From Porticoccaceae bacterium (GTDB lineage: Bacteria > Pseudomonadota > Gammaproteobacteria > Pseudomonadales > Porticoccaceae): DNA of 6,609 nucleotides. The stretch covers positions 1 to 6,609 of the forward strand of contig DLXZ01000061.1 in NCBI GenBank assembly GCA_003448675.1, read 5' to 3'. The position numbers and the translations under genes were made by a program. Shown here in pieces: positions 1 to 6,079 of the stretch. The notes under the pieces are model-generated. The model made no database searches, was not told where the DNA came from, and was given only the letters and a program-made list of their open reading frames with translations. The number at the start of each line of letters is the position of its first letter. The stretch's first letter is position 1.

Positions 1-783
1 CGCACCCTGGCCATGAGTGTCTACGCCGACCTGGATTACTCGATCATCGACGAGTTGCCCGCGGGTCGCACGCCAGTTAATACCGTGGCCATCGCCGACC
101 AGCGACGGGATCAGGTGGTCGCTCGGATTCGGGGGGCCTGCGGCCAGGGCCAGCAGGCCTATTGGGTCTGTACGCTCATTGAGGAATCCGAAACGCTGGC
201 CGCCCAGGCCGCTGAAGTCACCGCCGACGAGCTGCGTCTGACCTTGCCGGAGTTGAGAATCGGCCTGGTCCATGGACGCCTTAAACCGGCGGAAAAAGCT
301 CAGGTCATGGCCGATTTTAAAGCGGGCGCCACCCATCTCCTGGTGGCGACCACGGTGATCGAAGTAGGCGTCGATGTGCCCAACGCCAGCCTCATGGTAA
401 TCGAAAACCCCGAACGGCTGGGCCTGGCCCAACTGCACCAGTTGCGCGGTCGGGTAGGTCGTGGTTCAACCGCCAGCCATTGCGTCTTGCTCTACGGCAG
501 CCCCCTGTCGCAACGAGCCCAGGCCCGTATCGCTGTGATGCGCGGCACCAATGACGGTTTTGTGATCGCCGAGGAGGATTTGAAACTACGTGGTCCCGGC
601 GAGGTGCTGGGCACGCGCCAGACCGGCGAACTGAATCTGCGTATCGCCAACCTGGAGCGAGACTCTCATTTGCTCGACCAGGTAAAAGCCGCCGCGGCAA
701 AACTAATGGACGGGCATCCGGAGGCTATCGACCCGCTTATTCGTCGCTGGCTGGGCGAGAATGAACGCTACGGTCAGGTGTAG
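1..783 (+). CDS. recG: ATP-dependent DNA helicase RecG, C-terminal part (5' end outside window)
   Basis: RecG is a cytoplasmic superfamily 2 helicase that unwinds and remodels branched DNA such as stalled forks, Holliday junctions and R-loops. The reading frame is open from the first base, so the gene begins upstream; 260 residues remain of a protein usually near 690. Counting from the first visible residue, the second RecA-like domain shows GLVHGRLKPAEK at 88-99, motif V VATTVIEVGVDVP at 115-127 and motif VI QLHQLRGRVGRG at 144-155 with its arginine finger. The RecG-specific wedge-coupling (TRG) region follows at 196-209, LRGPGEVLGTRQTG. The tail IRRWLGENERYGQV is typical of gammaproteobacterial RecG. 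The Walker A and DEAH motifs and the N-terminal wedge domain lie outside the window. The gene ends at TAG 781-783, 110 bp before the DUF47 gene, and I see no T-rich terminator. The ATG at position 13 is internal, not a start. Confidence 0.97.
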   Translation, partial: RTLAMSVYADLDYSIIDELPAGRTPVNTVAIADQRRDQVVARIRGACGQGQQAYWVCTLIEESETLAAQAAEVTADELRLTLPELRIGLVHGRLKPAEKAQVMADFKAGATHLLVATTVIEVGVDVPNASLMVIENPERLGLAQLHQLRGRVGRGSTASHCVLLYGSPLSQRAQARIAVMRGTNDGFVIAEEDLKLRGPGEVLGTRQTGELNLRIANLERDSHLLDQVKAAAAKLMDGHPEAIDPLIRRWLGENERYGQV

Positions 784-838
784 CGCCAGCAAACACGCAT
801 CTCATCAAGCAGCACCTTTTAAACGACCCTTATGCGCT

Positions 839-866
839 ATGACGGGGCTACATCAGCACTTATACT
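839..866 (+). promoter_or_regulatory. Putative sigma70-type promoter for the DUF47-pit unit
   Basis: A -10-like TATACT (861-866, five of six consensus bases) lies 16 bp downstream of a weaker -35-like ATGACG (839-844, four of six). Transcription would start near 873, about 20 nt before the DUF47 start codon. This suggests the phosphate pair has its own promoter and does not depend only on read-through from recG. It is inferred from base matches only; the -35 is weak and no recognisable PhoB box overlaps it. Confidence 0.4.
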
Positions 867-893
867 GGGAGCTACTTACCGGGGAGCGACTCA

Positions 894-1574
894 ATGGCTA
901 TCACAAACCCGCTGTACCAGCTGCTGGGCAAGTCGCCCATCAAACCCCTGCAGGAACACATGACCGAAACGGTACGCTGCGCCGAATTGCTGGTGGATTT
1001 TTTCCAGGCATCCCTGAGCAACGACTGGGCTGGCGCGGAAGCGGTTTATGACCGCATCTGCGCGCGGGAAACCCGGGCCGATGAACTAAAAAAGCAGTTG
1101 CGGCTACACTTGCCAAAAAGTTTTTTTATGCCGGTCTCCCGCAGTGATCTGCTTGAATTGCTGTCGGTTCAGGACCACATCGCCAACGGCGCGCGCGATA
1201 TCGCCGGGCTGATGCTGGGCCGCAAAATCATGATTCCCCAGGCAGTCAGTGAAAAAGGTCTCGAATTTCTAGAAGCCAGCATCCTTACCGCGCAACAGGC
1301 CCTGAAAGCCATCAACGAACTGGATGAACTACTGGAGACAGGTTTTAGCGGCCAGGAAATCACCTTTATCGAAAACCTGATCGAAGAGCTGGCAAACTAC
1401 GAACACAACGCCGATGCGCTGGAAAGGGAAATCCGCAGCCAGTTATTTGCCGTCGAAGCGCAACTGCCGCCAGTGGATGTCATGTTTCTGTACAAGATCA
1501 TTGAACAGATCGGTGAACTGGCTGACAACGCCGAACGGGTCGGTGGCCGGTTGCAACTGTTACTTGCCCGCTAA
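894..1574 (+). CDS. DUF47 / TIGR00153 family PhoU-like phosphate transport accessory protein
   Basis: This 226-residue protein belongs to the DUF47 family of all-helical, PhoU-like cytoplasmic proteins encoded next to Pit permeases, thought to modulate phosphate uptake. The length is typical. PhoU-style E-x-x-x-D metal-binding motifs are visible: ETRAD at 59-63 and EHNAD at 170-174, with a further acidic helix around 204-214 (EQIGELADNAE). The family-typical segment with SRSDLLELLSVQDHIAN lies at 82-98. No signal peptide or membrane segment is seen. The ATG at 894 is preceded by a good Shine-Dalgarno site, GGGGAG at 881-886, seven bases upstream, which fixes the start. The pit gene begins 58 bp after the stop with no terminator between, so the two are very probably co-transcribed, as in the orfA-pit arrangement described in Sinorhizobium. 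The family is clear; the exact mechanism is not settled. Confidence 0.93.
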   Translation: MAITNPLYQLLGKSPIKPLQEHMTETVRCAELLVDFFQASLSNDWAGAEAVYDRICARETRADELKKQLRLHLPKSFFMPVSRSDLLELLSVQDHIANGARDIAGLMLGRKIMIPQAVSEKGLEFLEASILTAQQALKAINELDELLETGFSGQEITFIENLIEELANYEHNADALEREIRSQLFAVEAQLPPVDVMFLYKIIEQIGELADNAERVGGRLQLLLAR

Positions 1575-1632
1575 CCCGAAATACGCGCTACAAACCCCTT
1601 TCCACAACAGTTTTCCCGAGCACCATCGCCTT

Positions 1633-2925
1633 ATGACCATTCTCGCTGAACACGGGTTTTTAATCCTGAGCCTCGCTTGCGCCTTTGGCTTTTTCATGGC
1701 CTGGGGCATTGGCGCCAACGACGTCGCCAATGCCATGGGCACCTCCGTGGGCTCGAAAGCGCTTACCATCACCCAGGCCATCCTGATCGCGATGGTCTTC
1801 GAATTTCTCGGCGCCTACCTGGCCGGAGGTGAGGTGACCTCCACTATTCGCAAGGGCATTATCGATACCGGCCCCATCACCGACCGGCCAGAACTATTAG
1901 TGTTTGGCATGATGGCCTCGCTGCTGGCGGCGGGCTCCTGGTTATTGATCGCCAGCCTCAGGGGCTGGCCGGTATCCACCACCCACTCCATCGTCGGGGC
2001 TATTGTCGGTTTCGCCGCGGTGGGTATTTCCGCTGATGCCGTGCATTGGGCCAAGGTCGGTAAGATTGTCGCCAGCTGGGTGGTCTCCCCGGTGCTGGCG
2101 GGCGCCATTGCCTTTGCTCTATTTAAGAGTGTGCAGGTGCTGATTCTCAACCATGAGGATCATTTCGCCCGCGCCAAGCGCTACATACCTTTTTATATGT
2201 TCGCTGTCGGTTTCCTGATGGCCATGGTCACCATGCTGAAGGGACTGAAACATGTCTTCAAGGATGCGGATATAAGCCTCAGCTTTGCCCAAAGTGCCGG
2301 CTACGCTTCGCTAGTCGGCCTGATCGTGGCAGCCATTGGTATCTTGTTCCTCCGCCGCATCAAGGATAGTCCACTCGAAACGAGCGAAGATGGCAGACCC
2401 GGAGACCGCTATGCCAACGTCGAGCGGGTGTTCGCGGTACTGATGGTCTTTACCGCCTGCAGCATGGCCTTTGCCCACGGCTCCAACGATGTCGCCAACG
2501 CCGTCGGCCCACTGGCGGCCATCGTTAGTGTGGTTAACACCGGCACTATCGCAGCCAAAAGCATGATGCCCAGCTGGATTCTGCTATTGGGCGGCATTGG
2601 CATTGTACTGGGGCTGGCGACCTACGGCTTTCGGGTGATGGCTACTATCGGTCGGAAAATCACCGTGCTGACCCCAAGCCGGGGCTTCGCCGCCGAACTG
2701 GGCGCCGCCGCCACCGTGGTCAGCGCCTCGGCCACCGGTCTGCCCATTTCCACCACCCACACCCTGGTGGGTGCCGTGCTGGGCGTCGGCTTTGCCCGCG
2801 GTATCGCCGCCATCAACCTGCGTGTGGTCGGCAATATCTTTATGTCCTGGCTGGTGACACTACCGGCTGGCGCCGGGCTATCGATCCTGTTTTTCTTTGT
2901 GCTTAAGGGGGTGTTCAGCGATTAA
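1633..2925 (+). CDS. pit: Inorganic phosphate transporter, Pit (PiT) family
   Basis: A 430-residue inner-membrane permease of the PiT family (TC 2.A.20), which imports phosphate or metal-phosphate with protons or sodium. The family's internal duplication is plain. Repeat one has GANDVANA at 27-34 and PVSTTHSIVGAIVG at 113-126; repeat two has GSNDVANA at 283-290 and PISTTHTLVGAVLG at 371-384. These paired motifs form the phosphate and cation sites. Long hydrophobic helices cover most of the protein, and a charged loop at about 240-265 separates the halves. The ATG at 1633 gives the expected N-terminus, a first helix leading into MAWGIGAND. The same frame stays open upstream inside the DUF47 gene to 1414, but that extension is non-homologous shadow. 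No convincing Shine-Dalgarno precedes 1633, so translation may depend on the upstream gene; TTG 1564, overlapping the DUF47 end, is a less likely start. Whether H+ or Na+ drives transport cannot be read from the sequence. Confidence 0.95.
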   Translation: MTILAEHGFLILSLACAFGFFMAWGIGANDVANAMGTSVGSKALTITQAILIAMVFEFLGAYLAGGEVTSTIRKGIIDTGPITDRPELLVFGMMASLLAAGSWLLIASLRGWPVSTTHSIVGAIVGFAAVGISADAVHWAKVGKIVASWVVSPVLAGAIAFALFKSVQVLILNHEDHFARAKRYIPFYMFAVGFLMAMVTMLKGLKHVFKDADISLSFAQSAGYASLVGLIVAAIGILFLRRIKDSPLETSEDGRPGDRYANVERVFAVLMVFTACSMAFAHGSNDVANAVGPLAAIVSVVNTGTIAAKSMMPSWILLLGGIGIVLGLATYGFRVMATIGRKITVLTPSRGFAAELGAAATVVSASATGLPISTTHTLVGAVLGVGFARGIAAINLRVVGNIFMSWLVTLPAGAGLSILFFFVLKGVFSD

Positions 2926-2951
2926 TGATCGTGGTTAGAGTCATGATCATT
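2924..2951. other. Hairpin at the convergent end of pit, possible weak terminator or transcript end
   Basis: AATGATC (2924-2930, overlapping the pit stop) is a perfect inverted match to GATCATT (2945-2951), giving a 7-bp stem with a 14-nt loop. It lies in the 69-bp gap between the convergent pit gene and the small minus-strand gene. There is no adjacent T-tract on either strand and the stem is AT-rich, so it does not meet the usual rules for an intrinsic terminator. An AT-rich stretch follows at about 2971-2984. I see the dyad directly; any termination or RNA-protecting role is a guess. Confidence 0.3.
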
Positions 2952-2994
2952 GCAATCGATAGCAGGTGAGTAATTTAAAATAACAGGTATGGCC

Positions 2995-3270
2995 CTAGCT
3001 AATTCCGCGAGGACCCTCGGCTTTGTTTAAGCGCATTTTCTCTCGGCTCAGTGAGAAAACTTTATAAGCACCCCAAGTCATTATCGCTCCCCCAACCACT
3101 AACATAAGATTTACTGCCGAGGCGTCGTTGAGCAGGGGATGAAAGGCTTCTCCCCGAGCGGCAAATTTGCCGTACAAACCGAGGCCCACCAAAATGGTTC
3201 CCGGCGCGTCGATAATACCGACCTTTACAATCTCTCTGTCAATTTCTTTCAGGCGCTGTTCTTTATTCAT
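2995..3270 (-). CDS. Small two-helix membrane protein, unknown function
   Basis: A 91-residue protein I cannot assign to a named family. Residues 1-16 are charged and probably helical (MNKEQRLKEIDREIVK). A first hydrophobic stretch runs from about 17 to 35 and a second from about 53 to 72 (VNLMLVVGGAIMTWGAYKVF), separated by a short polar loop. The C-terminal tail, about 74-91, is basic (REKMRLNK). This suggests an inner-membrane hairpin with both ends in the cytoplasm by the positive-inside rule. The ATG at 3270 has a purine-rich site GGAGGGG at 3281-3287, about ten bases upstream, which supports real translation. The gene lies 39 bp downstream of the DUF6714-like gene on the same strand and is probably co-transcribed with it. 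It converges on pit. No catalytic motif is visible. Confidence 0.72.
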   Translation of the reverse strand: MNKEQRLKEIDREIVKVGIIDAPGTILVGLGLYGKFAARGEAFHPLLNDASAVNLMLVVGGAIMTWGAYKVFSLSREKMRLNKAEGPRGIS

Positions 3271-3309
3271 AGCGCGAGTACCCCTCCGTATCTAGTTTTA
3301 ACCCGGAAG

Positions 3310-3861
3310 CTATTGACCCGCCAGATGTTCCCTGGGCAACCAATAATTCTCCAGCGCCTGTTCAATAGTTGGATCATAACCGCCCAATGATTCCAGCTTC
3401 CACCAGAGATAATCGACAATTGCCGCAACCTGGGCAGCGCCAAACAGCTCGAACTGGGCACTTGTAGATTCACCGATGGTGCCACCACCCCAGGCTTTGG
3501 CTATTTTTTTACCCGCCGCCATGGGCGTCACGCCCCAACACAATCTGAAGCCGGGATCGGCGGTTTGCAATTGACCTTTTAGATCAGCGATCAGATAGGC
3601 GGGCAAATAAAACTTCAAGGCGGGACCCGAGAAAAACGACAACGCGCTACACCAGCCATCCGGGGCCTGATCGAGAAAGGCCGCATCCAGTGCACGCCAG
3701 TCCGCTTTGCCGCTAAACTCCTCCACCAGCGCCGCGGGCTCCTCACCGTAGGTGCTATCGGTAAGATTATTATCTCCCGGATAAACCACCTCGGCAAAAG
3801 CGGTTTCTATCTTATCAATTAGAGCGTGCACACTTTTTCTTCGCTTTTTCCGTCGCTTCAC
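3310..3861 (-). CDS. DUF6714-like protein, unknown function, GTG start
   Basis: A 183-residue, apparently soluble protein. The core pattern resembles the uncharacterised DUF6714 family as I remember it: an N-terminal IDKIETAFAEVVYPGDNN at 15-32, an E-x-x-x-F-x-G-x-x-W segment at about 47-55 (VEEFSGKADW), and the strongest block, ALSFFSGPALKFYLPAYL at 73-90. The C-terminal region (about 134-176) is helical with YLWWKLESLGGYD at 151-163 and ends in ALENYWLPREHLAGQ. The start is GTG at 3861, with AAAGGG at 3868-3873 six bases upstream. It gives a strongly basic N-terminus (MKRRKKRRKS), unusual for the family core. A second GTG at codon 11 would remove this tail and is a real alternative. The gene follows the deazaflavin-type oxidoreductase gene by 70 bp and precedes the small membrane protein by 39 bp. 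The function is unknown and the family name comes from recall, not from a search. Confidence 0.75.
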   Translation of the reverse strand: MKRRKKRRKSVHALIDKIETAFAEVVYPGDNNLTDSTYGEEPAALVEEFSGKADWRALDAAFLDQAPDGWCSALSFFSGPALKFYLPAYLIADLKGQLQTADPGFRLCWGVTPMAAGKKIAKAWGGGTIGESTSAQFELFGAAQVAAIVDYLWWKLESLGGYDPTIEQALENYWLPREHLAGQ

Positions 3862-3880
3862 CTATCGCCCTTTGCCCAGC

Positions 3881-3906
3881 CAGGGATAAGCGGCAAGTCC
3901 TCCCTG
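3881..3906. repeat. Inverted repeat upstream of the DUF6714-like gene
   Basis: CAGGGA (3881-3886) pairs with TCCCTG (3901-3906) across a 14-nt loop, and one further outer G-C pair forms past a mismatch. It lies in the leader of the DUF6714-like gene, eight bases upstream of the probable AAAGGG ribosome site on the minus strand. It could fold in the mRNA and influence translation of that gene, or it could be chance in a 70-bp gap. Confidence 0.25.
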
Positions 3907-3908
3907 CC

Positions 3909-3923
3909 TTGCGTGTCACGCAA
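3909..3923. repeat. Perfect 15-bp dyad between the deazaflavin-type oxidoreductase and DUF6714-like genes
   Basis: TTGCGTG (3909-3915), a central T (3916) and CACGCAA (3917-3923) form an exact palindrome around one base. As RNA it would fold as a 6-bp stem with a 3-nt loop. It sits eight bases past the stop codon of the minus-strand deazaflavin-type gene. Neither strand has a following T-run, so it is not a standard intrinsic terminator. A dimeric regulator's operator or an RNA-end-stabilising hairpin both fit. The symmetry is observed; the role is inferred. Confidence 0.4.
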
Positions 3924-3931
3924 TAGCACAT

Positions 3932-4447
3932 TTATTGACGAATCAATTCCACAACTGGAATCACCCGCTCGGTGCGCGCCTGGTAGGTGGCAAATACCGG
4001 CAGATTGGCGCAGACGGTCTCGAACAATTTGTCCCTGTCCTCACCCTCGGTGGCGACGGCATGAGCAGAAAAAACTTCACCATCTTTTTCTATCTGAACT
4101 TCAGGATTTTTAATCAAGTTGTGATACCAGGGCGGATTACGGGGAGCGCCACCCATGGAAGCGATAATAATCAGGCGACCATCAATTTCCTGACAAGCCA
4201 GGGGCACCGCACGTTTTTTACCGGACTTTGCGCCAGTAGTGGTCAAAATCAAGGCCGGCACGCCTGCCAGTTCGCCCGGAATCTTGCCCTTATTGTCGCG
4301 TAGCCCCGCCATCACTGCTTCATTTACCCGCTGCGTGTGGGTGTTTTGTTCATCCCAGGAAGCGGAACCGGGGCCATTAGCGGCGCTGATTTCCAGCGCC
4401 AGCTGGTTGATGTCTTCCATGGTGACGCGATTGATTTGATCTTTCAT
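3932..4447 (-). CDS. Nitroreductase family deazaflavin (F420)-dependent oxidoreductase, Ddn-like
   Basis: A 171-residue protein of the F420H2-dependent quinone/nitro-reductase family (TIGR00026 / DUF385), whose best known member is mycobacterial Ddn. Members are small split-barrel flavoenzymes that use deazaflavin F420, though some bind other cofactors. Two family hallmarks are clear: TTTGAKSGKKRAVPL at 69-83 and ASMGGAPRNPPWYHNLIKNP at 96-115, which supply the phosphate- and isoalloxazine-binding surface. The C-terminal YQARTERVIPVVEL at 155-168 is also typical. The length matches the family, with a slightly long N-terminus (1-55) and no signal peptide. The ATG at 4447 has GGAG at 4455-4458, seven bases upstream. 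It is the first of three minus-strand genes and is divergent from the MFS transporter. The substrate is unknown. F420 use is a family expectation, not proven here, since cofactor biosynthesis genes are not in the window. Confidence 0.88.
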   Translation of the reverse strand: MKDQINRVTMEDINQLALEISAANGPGSASWDEQNTHTQRVNEAVMAGLRDNKGKIPGELAGVPALILTTTGAKSGKKRAVPLACQEIDGRLIIIASMGGAPRNPPWYHNLIKNPEVQIEKDGEVFSAHAVATEGEDRDKLFETVCANLPVFATYQARTERVIPVVELIRQ

Positions 4448-4759
4448 TGCTAGGCTCCGTTTTTATTTAGCGTCTCTACTGACCGCTGTGTCTGCGCATG
4501 TATTGCCTTTAATTTTGGCGGATACCGAACAGGAATCCAGCCGGGGGGCCGGGCTACTCATTTTGGCAAATACCGACCGACCATACCTGGGCTTCAGGCC
4601 CAGCGTATCCGAGTCTACAAGTTGTAAGCCCCATATACCAAACAAGGGCATACCACCCCACCCCACAAACGTAATAGAATCATTGGCCAGGCTTTCGCCA
4701 GCCACGAGGCATGTTCGAGAGCTGACAATAATTAATATAAAAATTTCCAGGGAAGCCAC
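4448..4759. promoter_or_regulatory. 312-bp divergent intergenic region with repeats and candidate promoter elements
   Basis: This stretch separates the start codons of the minus-strand deazaflavin-type gene and the plus-strand MFS gene, so it should hold promoters for both. Reading frames of 114 codons exist on both strands (4488-4832 plus, 4463-4807 minus), but they overlap each other and the MFS start, match no family I recognise and look like shadows. The region contains two 48-bp repeat-hairpin units (4512-4607) and an AT-rich block at about 4727-4746 with a -10-like TAATAT at 4733-4738, just upstream of the MFS ribosome site. I find no convincing -35 for it. No clear promoter can be named for the minus-strand genes. 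Confidence 0.5.
4512..4607. repeat. Two tandem 48-bp units: 19-bp direct repeat followed by GC-rich hairpin
   Basis: Unit one begins with ATTTTGGCGGATACCGAAC (4512-4530) and unit two with ATTTTGGCAAATACCGACC (4560-4578); 16 of 19 bases agree. At the same offset in each unit lies a 17-nt GC-rich inverted repeat: 4539-4555, AGCCGG paired with CC-GGCT around one bulged G, and 4587-4603, CTGGGC-TTCAG-GCCCAG. The second stem extends to 4583-4608 with a bulged C. The hairpin sequences differ although their position is conserved. A much weaker third match may begin near 4465. The units could be operator sites, a small interspersed repeat or RNA structures. Neither hairpin is followed by a T-run, so terminator function is unlikely. 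Confidence 0.5.
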
Positions 4760-6079
4760 ATGCGGGAAATCACGACATCCGGGGCGAGCCCCACATCCCA
4801 GATTCAAAAGTTTTACGGTTGGAAAAACGTAGGTTTCCTGTTTGGCGTCTACCTGCTAAGCCTGGGGGCCGTCTATTATGGGTTTAATGTGATATTTCCT
4901 GAAATGGTTAAGACCCAGGGCTGGAGTCGCGGAGACGCATCCTGGGCACAGACCTTGCGCGGACTATTAATGGGGTTTACAGCGCCCTTAATCGCGATTG
5001 CATTAAACCGCTTTGGCGCACAACGCACCATGGCTGCTGGCCTTAGCCTGTTAATTGTCGGGTGTTTGCTGCTGGCCACCGTCACCCGCGAGCTCTGGCA
5101 GTGGACATTGATATGGGGCGTCATCATGGCCACCGGTTTTGCCTTTGGCGGCCTGTTGCCGGTGCAGACCACGATCACTCACTGGTTTGACAACAAAAGG
5201 GCAACCGCGCTCGGTTTGGTCATGAGTGCTGCCGGAGTCGGCGGTTTTGTCGCCCAACCCTTTTACACCTGGATTATCGACTATTTCGGTTCCTGGCAAA
5301 GCAGCTGGTATTTTTCCGCGGGTTTTGCATTCATAGGAAGCTTGCTCTTATTGGGTCTGGTCAACAAACCCGAAGACATTGGCCAGCATCCCGACGGTGA
5401 AGACCGATCCAACCCTTCGACAGTCGCCCAACGACCGCCTCCTAAGACCTACAAAACGCAGGATGACTGGAGCCTGCCTGACGCCATTCGAACCCGGGCA
5501 CTGTGGTTCATCATCATTTTATTCCTTGCGCAGGTCATGCCGCTCTGGTTGATGATCGTCCACGGCGTGCTGCATTTAACGGATCTGGCTTTTTCTAAAA
5601 TGGAGGCCGCCAGTGTGCTCAGTTTTATGGTGGCTGGCAGTGCTTTTGCCCGATTCCCGGTCGGCTGGCTGGGAGACCGTATAGAACCCCGGCGCATTGT
5701 CTTTGTACTCGCCCTGTGTTCGATATTCGGCCTGACCATCATTTGGCAGGCGCCAACGGTAGCCTGGTTATTGATCGCTGGTCCAATGTTCGGCGTGGCC
5801 TACGGCGGTGTCGTGGTGATGTTGCCAACGATGATCGCCAATTACTATGGTAGAGCCTCCTTTGCCACCATCAATGGCTTTATCTTTCCCGTACAAATCG
5901 TATTCGCCGCCTTATTGCCCGTCGTCGCGGGCTACCTGGCCGATATTCAGGGTCACTACGATTCATCCTTTATCTTCGTGATTATATTGGTGGGCCTCTC
6001 GGCACTGTGCGCACTGGGCGCCACGCCGCCGCGAAAAAAGTCTGAAGCGGGTACGGTTAACCAGCCCGATGCAGATTAA
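4760..6079 (+). CDS. Major facilitator superfamily transporter, monocarboxylate/OFA-like
   Basis: A 439-residue, probably 12-helix inner-membrane transporter. The N-terminus is short and cytoplasmic, with [15 protein letters not shown] at 18-32 entering helix 1, typical of MFS proteins related to oxalate/formate and monocarboxylate carriers. Other marks are the motif-A-like [10 protein letters not shown] at 82-91 between helices 2 and 3, [22 protein letters not shown] at 141-162 (family-typical loop and helix 5), a hydrophilic central loop at about 203-245, and a second motif-A copy [13 protein letters not shown] at 300-312. The C-terminus is polar. The ATG at 4760 has AGGGAA at 4749-4754, five bases upstream, supporting this start. 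It is divergent from the deazaflavin-type gene and its TAA overlaps the stop of the convergent aldo/keto reductase gene. The substrate is likely a small organic anion by family resemblance; its identity and the direction of transport cannot be told. Confidence 0.9.
   Translation: MREITTSGASPTSQIQKFYGWKNVGFLFGVYLLSLGAVYYGFNVIFPEMVKTQGWSRGDASWAQTLRGLLMGFTAPLIAIALNRFGAQRTMAAGLSLLIVGCLLLATVTRELWQWTLIWGVIMATGFAFGGLLPVQTTITHWFDNKRATALGLVMSAAGVGGFVAQPFYTWIIDYFGSWQSSWYFSAGFAFIGSLLLLGLVNKPEDIGQHPDGEDRSNPSTVAQRPPPKTYKTQDDWSLPDAIRTRALWFIIILFLAQVMPLWLMIVHGVLHLTDLAFSKMEAASVLSFMVAGSAFARFPVGWLGDRIEPRRIVFVLALCSIFGLTIIWQAPTVAWLLIAGPMFGVAYGGVVVMLPTMIANYYGRASFATINGFIFPVQIVFAALLPVVAGYLADIQGHYDSSFIFVIILVGLSALCALGATPPRKKSEAGTVNQPDAD

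Noticed and set aside
746..790. Inverted repeats around the recG stop codon (GCTGGC / GCCAGC and CGCTA / TAGCG) as a terminator
   Set aside because: The loops are long, most of the structure is inside coding sequence, and the following bases are AAACACG with no T-run.
835..856. Possible PhoB box (tandem CTATGAC / CTACATC, 11 bp apart) upstream of the phosphate genes
   Set aside because: The spacing fits a Pho box, but the halves match the CTGTCAT consensus poorly (about four and two of seven bases).
761..1051. 96-codon plus-strand frame spanning the recG end and the DUF47 start
   Set aside because: It overlaps two well-supported genes in a different frame, has no ribosome site and matches no family.
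1414..1632. In-frame N-terminal extension of pit reaching back into the DUF47 gene
   Set aside because: It overlaps the well-supported DUF47 gene in another frame, and its translation does not resemble any PiT N-terminus. ATG 1633 gives the normal family start.
3139..3390. 83-codon plus-strand frame across the small membrane protein and the DUF6714-like gene
   Set aside because: It is antisense to two better-supported genes with ribosome sites, and has no recognisable domain.
4583..4608. The stronger hairpin in the divergent gap as an intrinsic terminator
   Set aside because: No T-tract follows on either strand, and it lies upstream of divergent genes, not downstream of any gene. Kept only as part of the repeat units.
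4463..4832. Two opposing 114-codon reading frames in the divergent gap (4488-4832 plus and 4463-4807 minus)
   Set aside because: They overlap each other almost completely and cover the MFS start. The composition is not protein-like, there is no recognised family, and the apparent 16-residue internal repeat follows from the 48-bp DNA repeat.
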